Part shown: in pieces, positions 7,669 through 13,347 of the stretch
How the letters are laid out: the number at the start of each line of letters is the position of its first letter
Numbering within the stretch: position 1 is the first letter of the stretch
NCBI GenBank assembly: GCA_900547595.1
Contig: URHE01000049.1
Span: forward strand, 1 to 13,347
From: an uncultured Desulfovibrio sp.
GTDB lineage: Bacteria > Desulfobacterota > Desulfovibrionia > Desulfovibrionales > Desulfovibrionaceae
Direction of reading: 5' to 3'
Length of the DNA: 13,347 bases
Translations under genes and position numbers: made by a program
The notes under the pieces: model-generated
The model's input: the letters and a program-made list of their open reading frames with translations, nothing else
What the model was told of the DNA's origin: nothing
Databases searched by the model: none

Positions 7669-7699
7669 CGCGCCGTTCGCACCTCAACCCCGCCGCGCC

Positions 7700-8737
7700 A
7701 TGAACGCCACATCTCTTGAACAGCATGTCCTCAGCATCATTTGCAGCGTTTTTGACGCGCACTCCGCCGTGCTCTTCCTGCCGGAAGAGGATGACGACGC
7801 CTGCCACCTGGCGGCGGCCTTCAGCCTGGGGGAAAATATCGCTCCCGATGCCGTCATCCGGCCCGGCGCCGGTCTGGTCGGCTGGATCATCCGCAACCGC
7901 GAGCCGCTCCTGGTGCCCAATTTCGACCAGCACCAGAGCAACCTCGGCTATTATGACAACGGCGCGGAGACCGGCATCAAGGCGTTCATGGGCTGCCCGG
8001 TGCCCACGGGCGGCGTGCTCTGCGTGGACAGCAAGCGCCAGTATTCCTTTTCCGACAAGGATTACAAGCTGCTCCAGTTGTTTGCCGAGCTGATCTCGCG
8101 CCTGCAGACGAGCCTGGGGGGGCAGGACATGGCCGGGGATATCCCCCGTTATTTCGCCGAACTCGGCGTCATCCAGGAGCTTCGTTTCCGCTGCCGGCGC
8201 TGGCCGCAGTTCCTCGAAAATTATCTGCTCACCATGCGCGATGCCACGGGCTTTGACTACTGCGCCTTCGCCTCCATCGATCCCGCCGGTGAACAGTATT
8301 GCGTGGAGGCCGAATCCTCGCCCCTGCTCCTCGCGGAGGGCGCCCCGGGCTGGCGTTCCCTGGGCAGCGGCATCGTGGGCTGGGTATTCCTCAACGAGCA
8401 GCCCGTCTTTGCCGAGAACGAGGCGGCCACGCCCTCGTCCGCGCTGTTCGGCAAGGTGGAGGGCATGCCGGATTTTCAGACGGCCATCTGCCTGCCCGTC
8501 ATGGTCAACAAGAGCGCGCGCGGCGTGCTCTGCCTCGCGCGCAGGCACTCCGCGCGCATCGACGAGGGCCTGCGCAGCTTTGTGCGCCAGGCGGTGGACC
8601 ATCTGGCGCTCTTTCTGGAAAATCTCTATCTCCGCACCCGGCTGCGGGAGCTCCTGCCCAAGGCCACGGTGGAAAGCGACGGCGCGCGCGTTTTTGATCC
8701 CGACCATGCGCCCGCGGCGCCCCGCGAAGAACGCTGA
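7700..8737 (+). CDS. Tandem GAF-domain protein
   Basis: A 345-residue cytoplasmic protein made of two GAF-type sensor modules and no recognisable output domain. Module 1 (about 5-140) carries PGAGLVGWIIRNREPLLVPNF (part of 55-75) and GGVLCVDS; module 2 (about 165-315) carries GSGIVGWVFLNEQPVFAEN and RGVLCLARR. GAF modules bind small ligands such as cyclic nucleotides, haem or iron, or sense redox state; the ligand here cannot be read from sequence. Several Cys (C15, C35, C99, C108, C165, C188, C201) leave redox sensing possible. The start at 7700 is chosen because the first GAF helix begins right there (MNATSLEQHVLSIICSVF) and because the candidate promoter lies downstream of earlier in-frame starts. 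No Shine-Dalgarno is visible. The stop is 2 bases before the MreB start, so the two are almost certainly co-translated. Confidence 0.82.
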   Translation: MNATSLEQHVLSIICSVFDAHSAVLFLPEEDDDACHLAAAFSLGENIAPDAVIRPGAGLVGWIIRNREPLLVPNFDQHQSNLGYYDNGAETGIKAFMGCPVPTGGVLCVDSKRQYSFSDKDYKLLQLFAELISRLQTSLGGQDMAGDIPRYFAELGVIQELRFRCRRWPQFLENYLLTMRDATGFDYCAFASIDPAGEQYCVEAESSPLLLAEGAPGWRSLGSGIVGWVFLNEQPVFAENEAATPSSALFGKVEGMPDFQTAICLPVMVNKSARGVLCLARRHSARIDEGLRSFVRQAVDHLALFLENLYLRTRLRELLPKATVESDGARVFDPDHAPAAPREER

Positions 8738-8739
8738 CC

Positions 8740-9765
8740 ATGTTTCCGCGCCGTTTTCTGCGGCTGTTCGCCACGGACATCGCCATGGATCTGGGCACGG
8801 CCAATACCCTGCTCCAGACCGGAAAGCACGGCATCGTCGTGAACGAACCCTCGGTGGTGGCCGTGGATGCGCGCAGCGGCGCGGTCCTTGCCGTGGGGGC
8901 GCAGGCGCGCGGCTATCTGGGGCGCGCGCCCGCGGCCATCCGCGTCGTGCGGCCCATGAAGGACGGCGTGATCGCGGATTTTGACGTGACCCGCGCCATG
9001 ATCGCCCACTTTGTCCGCAAGGCTATCGAGGGCCGGCGGCTGCTCAGGCCCTCCATGGTCATTTGCGTGCCCTCGGGCGTCACCCAGGTGGAAAAGCGCG
9101 CCGTCATCGACGCGGCGCAGATGGCGGGCGCGGAGGACATCGCCCTGGTGGAGGAGCCCATGGCCGCGGCCCTGGGCGCGGACCTGCCCATCCACGAACC
9201 TGTGGGCAGCATGGTGCTCGACATCGGCGGCGGCACCAGCGAAGTGGCGGTCATTTCCCTGGGCGGCGTGGCGGCGGCGCAGTCGGTGCGGGTGGCGGGC
9301 GATGCCATGACCCACGCGGTGCAGCGGTATCTGCGCGAGGTTTTCCGCCTGGAGGTCGGCGAAAATACCGCCGAGAACGTCAAGATGCTCCTGGGGTCGG
9401 CGTGGCCGCAGACGGACGCGCCCGTTCTGGAAGTCTCGGGCAAGGACCTTGTGCTCGGCAGGCCCCGGGCCGTCGCCGTGAGCGAGGGCCATATCCGCGA
9501 GGCGCTGGCCGAGCCGCTCCAGACCATCCGCGATGCGGTGCTCCGCGCGCTGGAATCCACGCCGCCGGAACTTGCCGCCGATGTGGGCCGCAACGGCATG
9601 CTCGTGGCCGGGGGCGGGGCGCTCCTCAAGGGGCTGGATCAGTATCTCTCCCGCGAGACGCGGCTGCGCGTCTTTGTGGACGCCGACCCCCTCACCACCG
9701 TTCTGCGCGGCACCGCCAGGGCCATGAATGACCGCAGGGGCTGCCATTCCATCTTTATCAACTGA
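8740..9765 (+). CDS. mreB: MreB-family actin homologue (rod shape-determining protein)
   Basis: Bacterial actin of the MreB family, 341 residues, close to the usual length. ATP-site motifs are intact: phosphate 1 DLGTAN (17-22), EEPMAAALGA (138-147) with the likely hydrolytic Glu, phosphate 2 DIGGGTSE (161-168), GENTAENVK (207-215) and the adenosine motif VAGGGALL (289-296). The N-terminus MFPRRFLRLF is a short amphipathic, basic segment like the membrane anchor of MreB. Some normally strict positions differ: RVAGDAMT where RIGGDxFD is usual, and VLRGTARAM where VARGGGxAL is usual, and the tail is Cys-containing. It is not followed by mreC/mreD and instead pairs with a GAF protein. It may therefore be a second, specialised MreB paralogue rather than the main elongasome protein. 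That distinction is inference. Confidence 0.9.
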   Translation: MFPRRFLRLFATDIAMDLGTANTLLQTGKHGIVVNEPSVVAVDARSGAVLAVGAQARGYLGRAPAAIRVVRPMKDGVIADFDVTRAMIAHFVRKAIEGRRLLRPSMVICVPSGVTQVEKRAVIDAAQMAGAEDIALVEEPMAAALGADLPIHEPVGSMVLDIGGGTSEVAVISLGGVAAAQSVRVAGDAMTHAVQRYLREVFRLEVGENTAENVKMLLGSAWPQTDAPVLEVSGKDLVLGRPRAVAVSEGHIREALAEPLQTIRDAVLRALESTPPELAADVGRNGMLVAGGGALLKGLDQYLSRETRLRVFVDADPLTTVLRGTARAMNDRRGCHSIFIN

Positions 9766-9783
9766 AACCGGCGGGAATACGGC

Positions 9784-10608
9784 ATGAAGGGATATGACGG
9801 CCAGGACGCGGCCGCGCTGCTTGAAGCCTGCGTCCGGGTGGTGCGCGAAAGCGGCGACATCGTGCGGCGGCACTGGGACGTTCCGAGCCATGTGCGGCAC
9901 AAGGGCGCCGTGGACCTGGTCACGGAGACGGACCTTGCGGTGGAGGCATTTCTCAAGGCGCATCTCGCGCCGCTCCTGCCCGGCGCCGCCTTTCTTGCCG
10001 AGGAAAGCAGCGCGGAGGCCGGTCCCGGCGCGGCAGGCGCCCCCTGCTGGATCATCGACCCCGTGGACGGCACCACCAACTTTGTCCACCGCCTCCCGCA
10101 GGTGAGCACTTCCGTGGCCCTGTGGGCCGATGGACAGGTCCGGCTCGGCGTGGTCAACGCGCCCATGCTCGGCGGGGACGGCGAATGCTTCTGGGCGGCG
10201 CGCGGGGGTGGCGCCTTTCTCAACGGGCGGCGCGTGACCGTGTCCGGCGCGGCCGCGCTTCCGGATGCGCTGGCATGCACGGGCTTTCCCTATGAACTGG
10301 AAGGGCGGCTGCCCGTGATCCTGGAGCGGCTGCGGCGGGTGCTGCCCGCCACGCAGGGCATGCGCCGCCTGGGTTCGGCGGCTCTGGACCTGGCCTTTGT
10401 GGCCTGCGGCAGGCTGGATGTCTTTTACGAGGGATGGCTCAAGCCCTGGGACCTCGCGGCAGGCTGGCTGCTGGTGGAAGAGGCGGGCGGCAGGGTCAGC
10501 GGGCTTGACGGCGCGCCGTTCCGTTTCGGCGATGCGCTGCTGGCCACCAACGGCAGGCTCCATGCGGCCATGACGGAGCTGCTGGGGCCGACCGTCGGCG
10601 GGGTTTAG
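9784..10608 (+). CDS. suhB: Inositol monophosphatase family protein (SuhB-like)
   Basis: Mg-dependent, Li-sensitive-type phosphatase family, 274 residues, expected to dephosphorylate inositol-1-phosphate or a related sugar phosphate. Metal and substrate motifs are complete: E73 in LAEESS, D92, D95, G96 and T97 in the segment IDPVDGTTNFVH, and D223 in WDLAAGWLLVEEAGG. It begins 18 bases after the mreB stop, with a CGGGAA-type weak ribosome site, so it is probably the last gene of the GAF-mreB operon. The homologue in E. coli also acts with the NusG/rRNA antitermination machinery; whether this protein does is not visible. The related CysQ and FBPase-IV activities share these motifs, so the substrate is uncertain and the symbol is provisional. 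Confidence 0.88.
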   Translation: MKGYDGQDAAALLEACVRVVRESGDIVRRHWDVPSHVRHKGAVDLVTETDLAVEAFLKAHLAPLLPGAAFLAEESSAEAGPGAAGAPCWIIDPVDGTTNFVHRLPQVSTSVALWADGQVRLGVVNAPMLGGDGECFWAARGGGAFLNGRRVTVSGAAALPDALACTGFPYELEGRLPVILERLRRVLPATQGMRRLGSAALDLAFVACGRLDVFYEGWLKPWDLAAGWLLVEEAGGRVSGLDGAPFRFGDALLATNGRLHAAMTELLGPTVGGV

Positions 10609-10680
10609 CGTCAGACTCTACGCTGTTGGTTAGGGATGTTGCTGGTTGTGTTCTGCCACAATTATCCGTCAAAAACAGCC

Positions 10681-10777
10681 TTTTTTGCGCCAGCTGTGTC
10701 ACTGTGCGATTTTTGTCGGTCATGTACATGAGTACACTCCCTCCCAAAATCGCCCATTTCCTTGCTGGCGCAAAAAA
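10681..10777. repeat. Nested imperfect palindrome (about 97 bases)
   Basis: Three inverted repeats share nearly one centre (10729-10730). The outer arms are TTTTTTGCGCCAGC (10681-10694) and GCTGGCGCAAAAAA (10764-10777), 14 of 14 matched. The middle arms are GCGATTTT (10706-10713) and AAAATCGC (10746-10753). The inner arms are TGTAC (10723-10727) and GTACA (10732-10736) around a 4-base loop. Unpaired stretches of similar length (11 and 10, then 9 and 9) lie between. The whole can fold as one long interrupted hairpin on either strand. It is followed directly by TCTTATTTTTT at 10779-10789, so as RNA it could also act as a terminator for suhB, although the stem is far longer than usual. A MITE-like element is another reading. 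Confidence 0.75.
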
Positions 10778-10890
10778 ATCTTATTTTTTAGGATTCTTGT
10801 GGCGACAGCCCCCGCCCTTCGCTCCGCTTCGGGCGGCGAGCGGAAAAACCCCCTTTTTACCGTTAAACAAAAACAAATAACGTATTTTCT
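10774..10890. repeat. Dispersed intergenic repeat, copy 2
   Basis: This is the second copy of the element at the left window edge, in direct orientation. The 70-base core at 10779-10848 has two mismatches, and looser similarity runs to about 10888. The internal hairpin at 10820-10842 has a TTCGG loop here and TCCGG in copy 1; the change falls in the loop, so the stem is preserved. The element starts exactly where the outer arm of the nested palindrome ends (shared A run). Like copy 1 it lies downstream of a minus-strand gene, here the Nudix-like gene. No flanking target duplication or coding capacity is evident. Confidence 0.85.
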
Positions 10891-10973
10891 CATGAGGTCT
10901 GGGTCTGGCCCGGTCCGTTCCGGCGTATCCTCCCGGGCGCGTGACCGGCGCGGGGGGCAGGAGGCCCCGGGGG

Positions 10974-11516
10974 TCATCGTTCCAGCCAGCCGGAGAGCAC
11001 GGCATGGCGCAGCAGCGGCGAGAGAAGGGGCGCTTCCTGATGCGCCAGCCCCGCCAGTTCGATGCCGTCCAGCAGCGGCAGCCCCTCGGGCGCCATGACG
11101 CCGGGGGCGGCCAATGCTCTGGCCGTGGCGGCGGAAATGCGCACTCCGAAGAGCGTCAGAAAGGCCATGCCGGTCTCCGCGCAGGCATCCGCGCGGCGCA
11201 GGAGATGGGGCGCCGCCGTCCCGAGGCCCCAGTCCGTCACAAGGAGCCTGCGGCAGCAGTCCTCGGCGGCTTCCATGGCCCGGGGCAGCGCCAGGGAGGA
11301 AAACTCCCAGCCGTTTTGGGGCTGCGGCCGCAGGAGCGCGCGGCCCGCCGGGTCGCGCAGGAGCAGGGCCACGGCGCGGTGGCGCAGGCCCTGGCGCAGG
11401 AGGGGCGCTTCCGGCATGAGGCAGAGGGGCCTGTCGGTCTCGTCCACCACTTCCCGGAGCGTCCCGGAGATCGTCGGGGCGGCCGTGGCATGAAGGGCGG
11501 GGGAAGGTATGGGCAT
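10974..11516 (-). CDS. Degenerate Nudix-fold protein
   Basis: A 180-residue protein whose first half resembles the Nudix/IDI-type hydrolase fold: VVDETDRPLCLMP, then LRHRAVALLLRDPAGRALLRPQ (parts of 23-64), a common lead-in to the Nudix box. The box itself (about 75-98) reads LALPRAMEAAEDCCRRLLVTDWGL. The REUXEEXGU core is RLLVTDWGL, so the metal-binding glutamates are replaced by L, T and D. Hydrolysis of nucleoside diphosphate derivatives is therefore doubtful, and a binding or regulatory role is possible. The start at 11516 is preferred: AGGAG on the minus strand (plus positions 11522-11526) lies 5 bases upstream, against 2 bases for the adjacent ATG at 11519. The gene diverges from rimI with overlapping start codons. 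The Nudix assignment is fairly confident by pattern, the function is not. Confidence 0.72.
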   Translation of the reverse strand: MPIPSPALHATAAPTISGTLREVVDETDRPLCLMPEAPLLRQGLRHRAVALLLRDPAGRALLRPQPQNGWEFSSLALPRAMEAAEDCCRRLLVTDWGLGTAAPHLLRRADACAETGMAFLTLFGVRISAATARALAAPGVMAPEGLPLLDGIELAGLAHQEAPLLSPLLRHAVLSGWLER

Positions 11517-11526
11517 CATGGCTCCT
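11502..11526. promoter_or_regulatory. Overlapping divergent start-codon and ribosome-site block
   Basis: The bases CATCATG at 11514-11520 hold the minus-strand ATGs (11519 and 11516) and the plus-strand ATG (11518-11520). GGAAGG at 11502-11507 serves rimI with a 10-base spacer. CTCCT at 11522-11526 is AGGAG on the minus strand and serves the Nudix-like gene. Each gene's ribosome site therefore lies inside the other gene's coding region, and each promoter must lie inside the other gene too. The alternative rimI ATG at 11509 sits only one base from GGAAGG, so it is disfavoured. Confidence 0.6.
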
Positions 11527-12069
11527 GGACCGGATGAAGGGAACCCGCGCGCGCCGGTCGCGGCTTCGGCCGCCGGGCTTGCGGCGCGGCGTCTGGACGC
11601 GGCATGCGCCCATGACGTGTGGGCGCTGGAGCGCCGCTGTTTCTCCATGCCCTGGAGCGAGGAACAGTGCCGCGCGGCCTTCGCGCAGCCGGCTTTCGCG
11701 GCCTTCGGGCTCTACGGCGGTCCGCGGCTGGTGGCCTATATTTCCCTCTATCACGCGGGGGCGCCCGCGGAGGCATCCTACGCCCCTTGCGGCGAACTGG
11801 AAATACTCAATCTTGCGGTGGAGCCGGACGCGCGCCGTCAGGGCTGCGGGCGCCGCCTGCTGCTGCTGGCCTTGCAAGCCGGGCGCAAAATGGGTATGCA
11901 AAAAGCGATTCTCGAAGTACGCGAGGGCAACGGCGCGGCCATTGCCCTGTATCTCGGCAGCGGCTTCGTCCAGGTGGGGCGCCGCCGCCGCTATTATGCC
12001 GATACGGGCGAGGACGCCCTTGTGCTTGAATGCCGACTTGCGGAACAGGCGGCCCGCCGGCCCGGTTGA
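11518..12069 (+). CDS. rimI: Ribosomal protein bS18 N-alpha-acetyltransferase RimI
   Basis: GNAT-fold acetyltransferase, 183 residues, expected to acetylate the N-terminal alanine of ribosomal protein S18 from acetyl-CoA. The family signature WALERRCFSMPWSEEQ (35-50) is followed by the acetyl-CoA loop RRQGCGRRL (106-114), motif B EVREGNGAAIALYLGSGF (133-150) and the C-terminal RRYYADTGEDALVLE, all very like E. coli RimI. The N-terminal 22 residues before AARRLDAACAHD are an Ala/Pro-rich extension compared with the usual length of about 150. The GC-rich reading frame and the ribosome site favour the ATG at 11518. tpiA follows 39 bases downstream, suggesting co-transcription. Other GNAT substrates cannot be ruled out. 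Confidence 0.9.
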   Translation: MAPGPDEGNPRAPVAASAAGLAARRLDAACAHDVWALERRCFSMPWSEEQCRAAFAQPAFAAFGLYGGPRLVAYISLYHAGAPAEASYAPCGELEILNLAVEPDARRQGCGRRLLLLALQAGRKMGMQKAILEVREGNGAAIALYLGSGFVQVGRRRRYYADTGEDALVLECRLAEQAARRPG

Positions 12070-12108
12070 GGCGCGGGCCGTCGCACCTGGCCACAAAGGA
12101 GAGCCCCC

Positions 12109-12873
12109 ATGCAGAAGATCATCGCCGCCAACTGGAAGATGTTCAAGACACGCCCCCAGGCGGCGCAGACCGCCGCCGAACTGGCGCTCGCCCTTCAGGG
12201 CGGCACGCCGAAGGACCGGCTGGCCGTGGTTTTTGCCCCGTTCACCGATATTGCCGTGGTGGCCGACGCCTTTGCGGGCGTGAGCGATCTGGCCGTGGGC
12301 GCCCAGAATTTCTACCCTGAGGAACAGGGGGCCTTTACCGGCGAAATCTCTCCGGCCATGCTGCGTGACGCCGGGGCGCAATGGCTGCTCACCGGGCATT
12401 CCGAACGCCGGCACGTTTTCGGCGAAACGGACGCCCTTGTGGCCCGCAAGACGGCCTATGGGCTGGAAAAGGGCTTCAAGGTCATGCTCTGCGTGGGCGA
12501 GACCCTGGAAGAGCGCGAGGCGGGGCGGCTCGGCGAGGTGCTCGGCCGTCAGCTCAGGAGCGCCCTTGAGCCGCTCGCCGCCGATGTGCGCGCGCGGCTT
12601 GCGGGGAACTTCGCCATTGCCTACGAACCCGTGTGGGCCATCGGCACGGGCAAGGTGGCCGGCCCCGCGGAAGTGCTCGACGCGCACGCGGTCACGCGGG
12701 GCATCCTTGGGGAGATCGTGGGCGCCACCGCCCGGGAACTGCCGATCCTTTACGGCGGCAGCGTCAAGCCGGACAATGCCGGCGCCCTCGTGACCCTTGA
12801 CAACGTGGATGGTCTTCTGGTAGGAGGCGCTTCTTTGGAAGCCAAGAGCTTTCTCCAGATTCTGGGCGCGTGA
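12109..12873 (+). CDS. tpiA: Triosephosphate isomerase
   Basis: Glycolytic/gluconeogenic TIM-barrel enzyme, 254 residues, interconverting dihydroxyacetone phosphate and glyceraldehyde 3-phosphate in the cytosol. Catalytic residues are all present: N8 and K10 in AANWKM, H97 in GHSERR, E173 in the block AYEPVWAIGTG (171-181, including the mobile loop 6) and the phosphate-binding LYGGSVKP (214-221) and GLLVGGASL (235-243). Length is normal for the family. The start at 12109 has a strong AAAGGAG ribosome site with a 7-base spacer, the clearest in the window, consistent with high expression. It follows rimI by 39 bases and precedes secG by 79 bases. No unusual feature is seen in the protein. Confidence 0.98.
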   Translation: MQKIIAANWKMFKTRPQAAQTAAELALALQGGTPKDRLAVVFAPFTDIAVVADAFAGVSDLAVGAQNFYPEEQGAFTGEISPAMLRDAGAQWLLTGHSERRHVFGETDALVARKTAYGLEKGFKVMLCVGETLEEREAGRLGEVLGRQLRSALEPLAADVRARLAGNFAIAYEPVWAIGTGKVAGPAEVLDAHAVTRGILGEIVGATARELPILYGGSVKPDNAGALVTLDNVDGLLVGGASLEAKSFLQILGA

Positions 12874-12952
12874 CCCGCGCGGAGAGCGCGGGGAAAACGC
12901 CGCCCCACGGCATGGCCTGCGCGCCGGGCATGCCGGAGGCCGGGAGGATTTT
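12874..12952 (+). other. Two hairpins in the tpiA-secG leader
   Basis: Directly after the tpiA stop, CCCGCGC (12874-12880) pairs with GCGCGGG (12886-12892) around GGAGA. Further on, CGGCATG (12908-12914) pairs with CATGCCG (12929-12935) around 14 bases. Neither is followed by a T run, so they are not intrinsic terminators. They could attenuate, protect or process the tpiA-secG transcript. The second hairpin ends just before the secG ribosome site (GGGAGG at 12942-12947), so it could affect access to it. Confidence 0.5.
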
Positions 12953-13347
12953 GTGCAGAGCCTCATTCTCACACTCCATATCATTGTCTGCGTCCTGCTT
13001 GTCATCCTTATCCTGCTCCAGTCGGGCAAGGAGGGCATGGGCGTCATTTTTGGCGGCGGCAACACCTCGGTCTTTGGCAGCAGCGGGGCGGGCGGCATTC
13101 TCGCCAAGCTCACGACGCTCATGGCCGTCATCTTCGTCATCACGTCCCTGAGCTACACCTATGTGACGAGTTCGCGCCCCAGCAGCGAGTCCACCATTCT
13201 CAACGTGAAGATCGAAGAGCCGCAGGCCCCGGCCAACGCTCCCGCTGCGGAAGCCGCTCCGGCCCCGGAAAACGCACCGGCTCCGGAAGCTCCGGAAAAT
13301 CCTTCCGCTTCCGGCGCTCCGGCCGCGCCCGCCCCGGCACCCGCCGG
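12953..13347 (+). CDS. secG: Protein-export membrane protein SecG, partial (3' end outside window)
   Basis: Small subunit of the SecYEG translocon, assisting SecA-driven export at the inner membrane. It starts at GTG 12953, with GGGAGG five bases upstream, and 131 codons are visible before the window ends without a stop. The first hydrophobic segment is LILTLHIIVCVLLVILILLQ (4-23), followed by the SecG hallmark SGKEGMGVIFGGGNTSVFGSSG (part of 24-45). The second membrane helix is LTTLMAVIFVITSLSYTYV (53-71). After about residue 86 the protein becomes a Pro/Ala/Glu-rich low-complexity tail (repeats of APAPEN and APEAPEN type). Typical SecG is about 75-115 residues, so this tail is long. The gene has a non-ATG start and is easily missed. 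It follows tpiA in the same direction, an arrangement found in many bacteria. Confidence 0.93.
   Translation, partial: MQSLILTLHIIVCVLLVILILLQSGKEGMGVIFGGGNTSVFGSSGAGGILAKLTTLMAVIFVITSLSYTYVTSSRPSSESTILNVKIEEPQAPANAPAAEAAPAPENAPAPEAPENPSASGAPAAPAPAPA

Larger units (their letters stand above)
7501..7699. promoter_or_regulatory. Divergent intergenic control region
   Basis: These 199 bases separate the leftward seven-gene operon from the rightward GAF-mreB-suhB genes, so promoters for both should lie here. Near the minus-strand gene is an AT islet at about 7537-7553, almost a perfect palindrome (AGTTTTTTAAAAAAACT), which could open DNA or act as an UP element. For the leftward promoter I see only weak -10/-35 matches, so I do not fix one. 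For the rightward promoter a better candidate is listed separately. A CATATG hexamer at 7578-7583 is the only other symmetric word of note. No Zur-type operator is recognisable despite the zinc genes downstream. Confidence 0.5.
10609..10973. other. Gene-free spacer between convergent genes
   Basis: This 365-base region separates the 3' ends of suhB (plus) and the Nudix-like gene (minus). It holds a small AGCGT/ACGCT inverted repeat at the suhB stop, the nested palindrome at 10681-10777, dispersed repeat copy 2 from 10774, and then about 80 bases of GC-rich sequence (10894-10973) with nothing recognisable. Short open frames of about 80-150 codons cross the palindrome and repeat, but they lack ribosome sites and coding character and are not called. 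Base composition swings from AT-rich to GC-rich inside the region, unlike the genes around it. Confidence 0.6.

Noticed and set aside
8626..10563. A 645-codon open frame on the minus strand opposite mreB and suhB
   Set aside because: It is antisense to two genes with intact family motifs, is rich in Arg, His, Gly and Ala as expected of GC-rich mirror frames, and shows no domain of its own.
10609..10890. Integron attC site or insertion sequence in the spacer
   Set aside because: The palindrome is attC-like in size, but the RYYYAAC/GTTRRRY boxes are missing and there is no integrase, transposase or target duplication nearby.
10626..11098. Small plus-strand open frames (84 and 150 codons) covering the palindrome and repeat copy 2
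   Set aside because: No ribosome site and no domain. The similarity to copy 1 follows DNA identity, and the matching frame in copy 1 is broken by a stop soon after the core. Treated as non-coding.
10720..13143. An 807-codon open frame on the minus strand across rimI, tpiA and the repeat
   Set aside because: It is opposite tpiA and rimI and also crosses the repeat and palindrome. The protein has low-complexity mirror-frame composition and no recognisable motif.
1..13347. CRISPR array, tRNA or rRNA genes, prophage or toxin-antitoxin genes
   Set aside because: No regularly spaced repeats, no tRNA-like cloverleaf or rRNA motif and no phage or toxin family protein were seen on either strand.

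Overview
This 13.3-kb window is GC-rich, gene-dense bacterial chromosome. Nothing in it is phage-, plasmid- or IS-like. Gene content and order suggest a Desulfovibrionaceae-type sulfate reducer (Desulfobacterota): a large unknown protein ahead of rsmE, rarA, a PlsC-like acyltransferase and a znu cassette; a GAF protein joined to an MreB homologue; and rimI-tpiA-secG. The taxonomic call is inference from layout and protein style, since no marker RNA is present.

Left block (131-7500, minus strand). Seven genes run leftward: unknown 577-aa protein, rsmE, rarA, PlsC-like acyltransferase, znuA, znuC, znuB. Every junction overlaps. Five are 4-base ATGA stop/start overlaps and znuA/znuC overlap by 11 bases. 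They almost certainly form one translationally coupled operon, so zinc uptake is tied to rRNA methylation, replication-fork repair and phospholipid acylation genes.

Centre (7501-10608). A roughly 200-base divergent region carries a plausible promoter reading right into a two-GAF-domain protein, an MreB-family actin homologue 2 bases later, and an inositol-monophosphatase family gene. This looks like a second operon, directed rightward.

Spacer (10609-10973). This 365-base gap holds no convincing gene. It has a nested imperfect palindrome of about 97 bases, immediately followed by the second copy of a dispersed repeat. The first copy lies at the left edge of the window, so two direct repeats bracket about 10.7 kb.

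Right block (10974-13347). A degenerate Nudix-fold gene on the minus strand and rimI on the plus strand diverge with overlapping start codons. rimI is followed by tpiA (triosephosphate isomerase) and secG. secG starts at GTG and runs off the window end within a long Pro/Ala/Glu-rich tail.

Most of the window is conserved core-type sequence. The least explained parts are the 577-aa protein, the GAF-MreB pair, the Nudix-like protein without its catalytic glutamates, and the palindrome-plus-repeat spacer.
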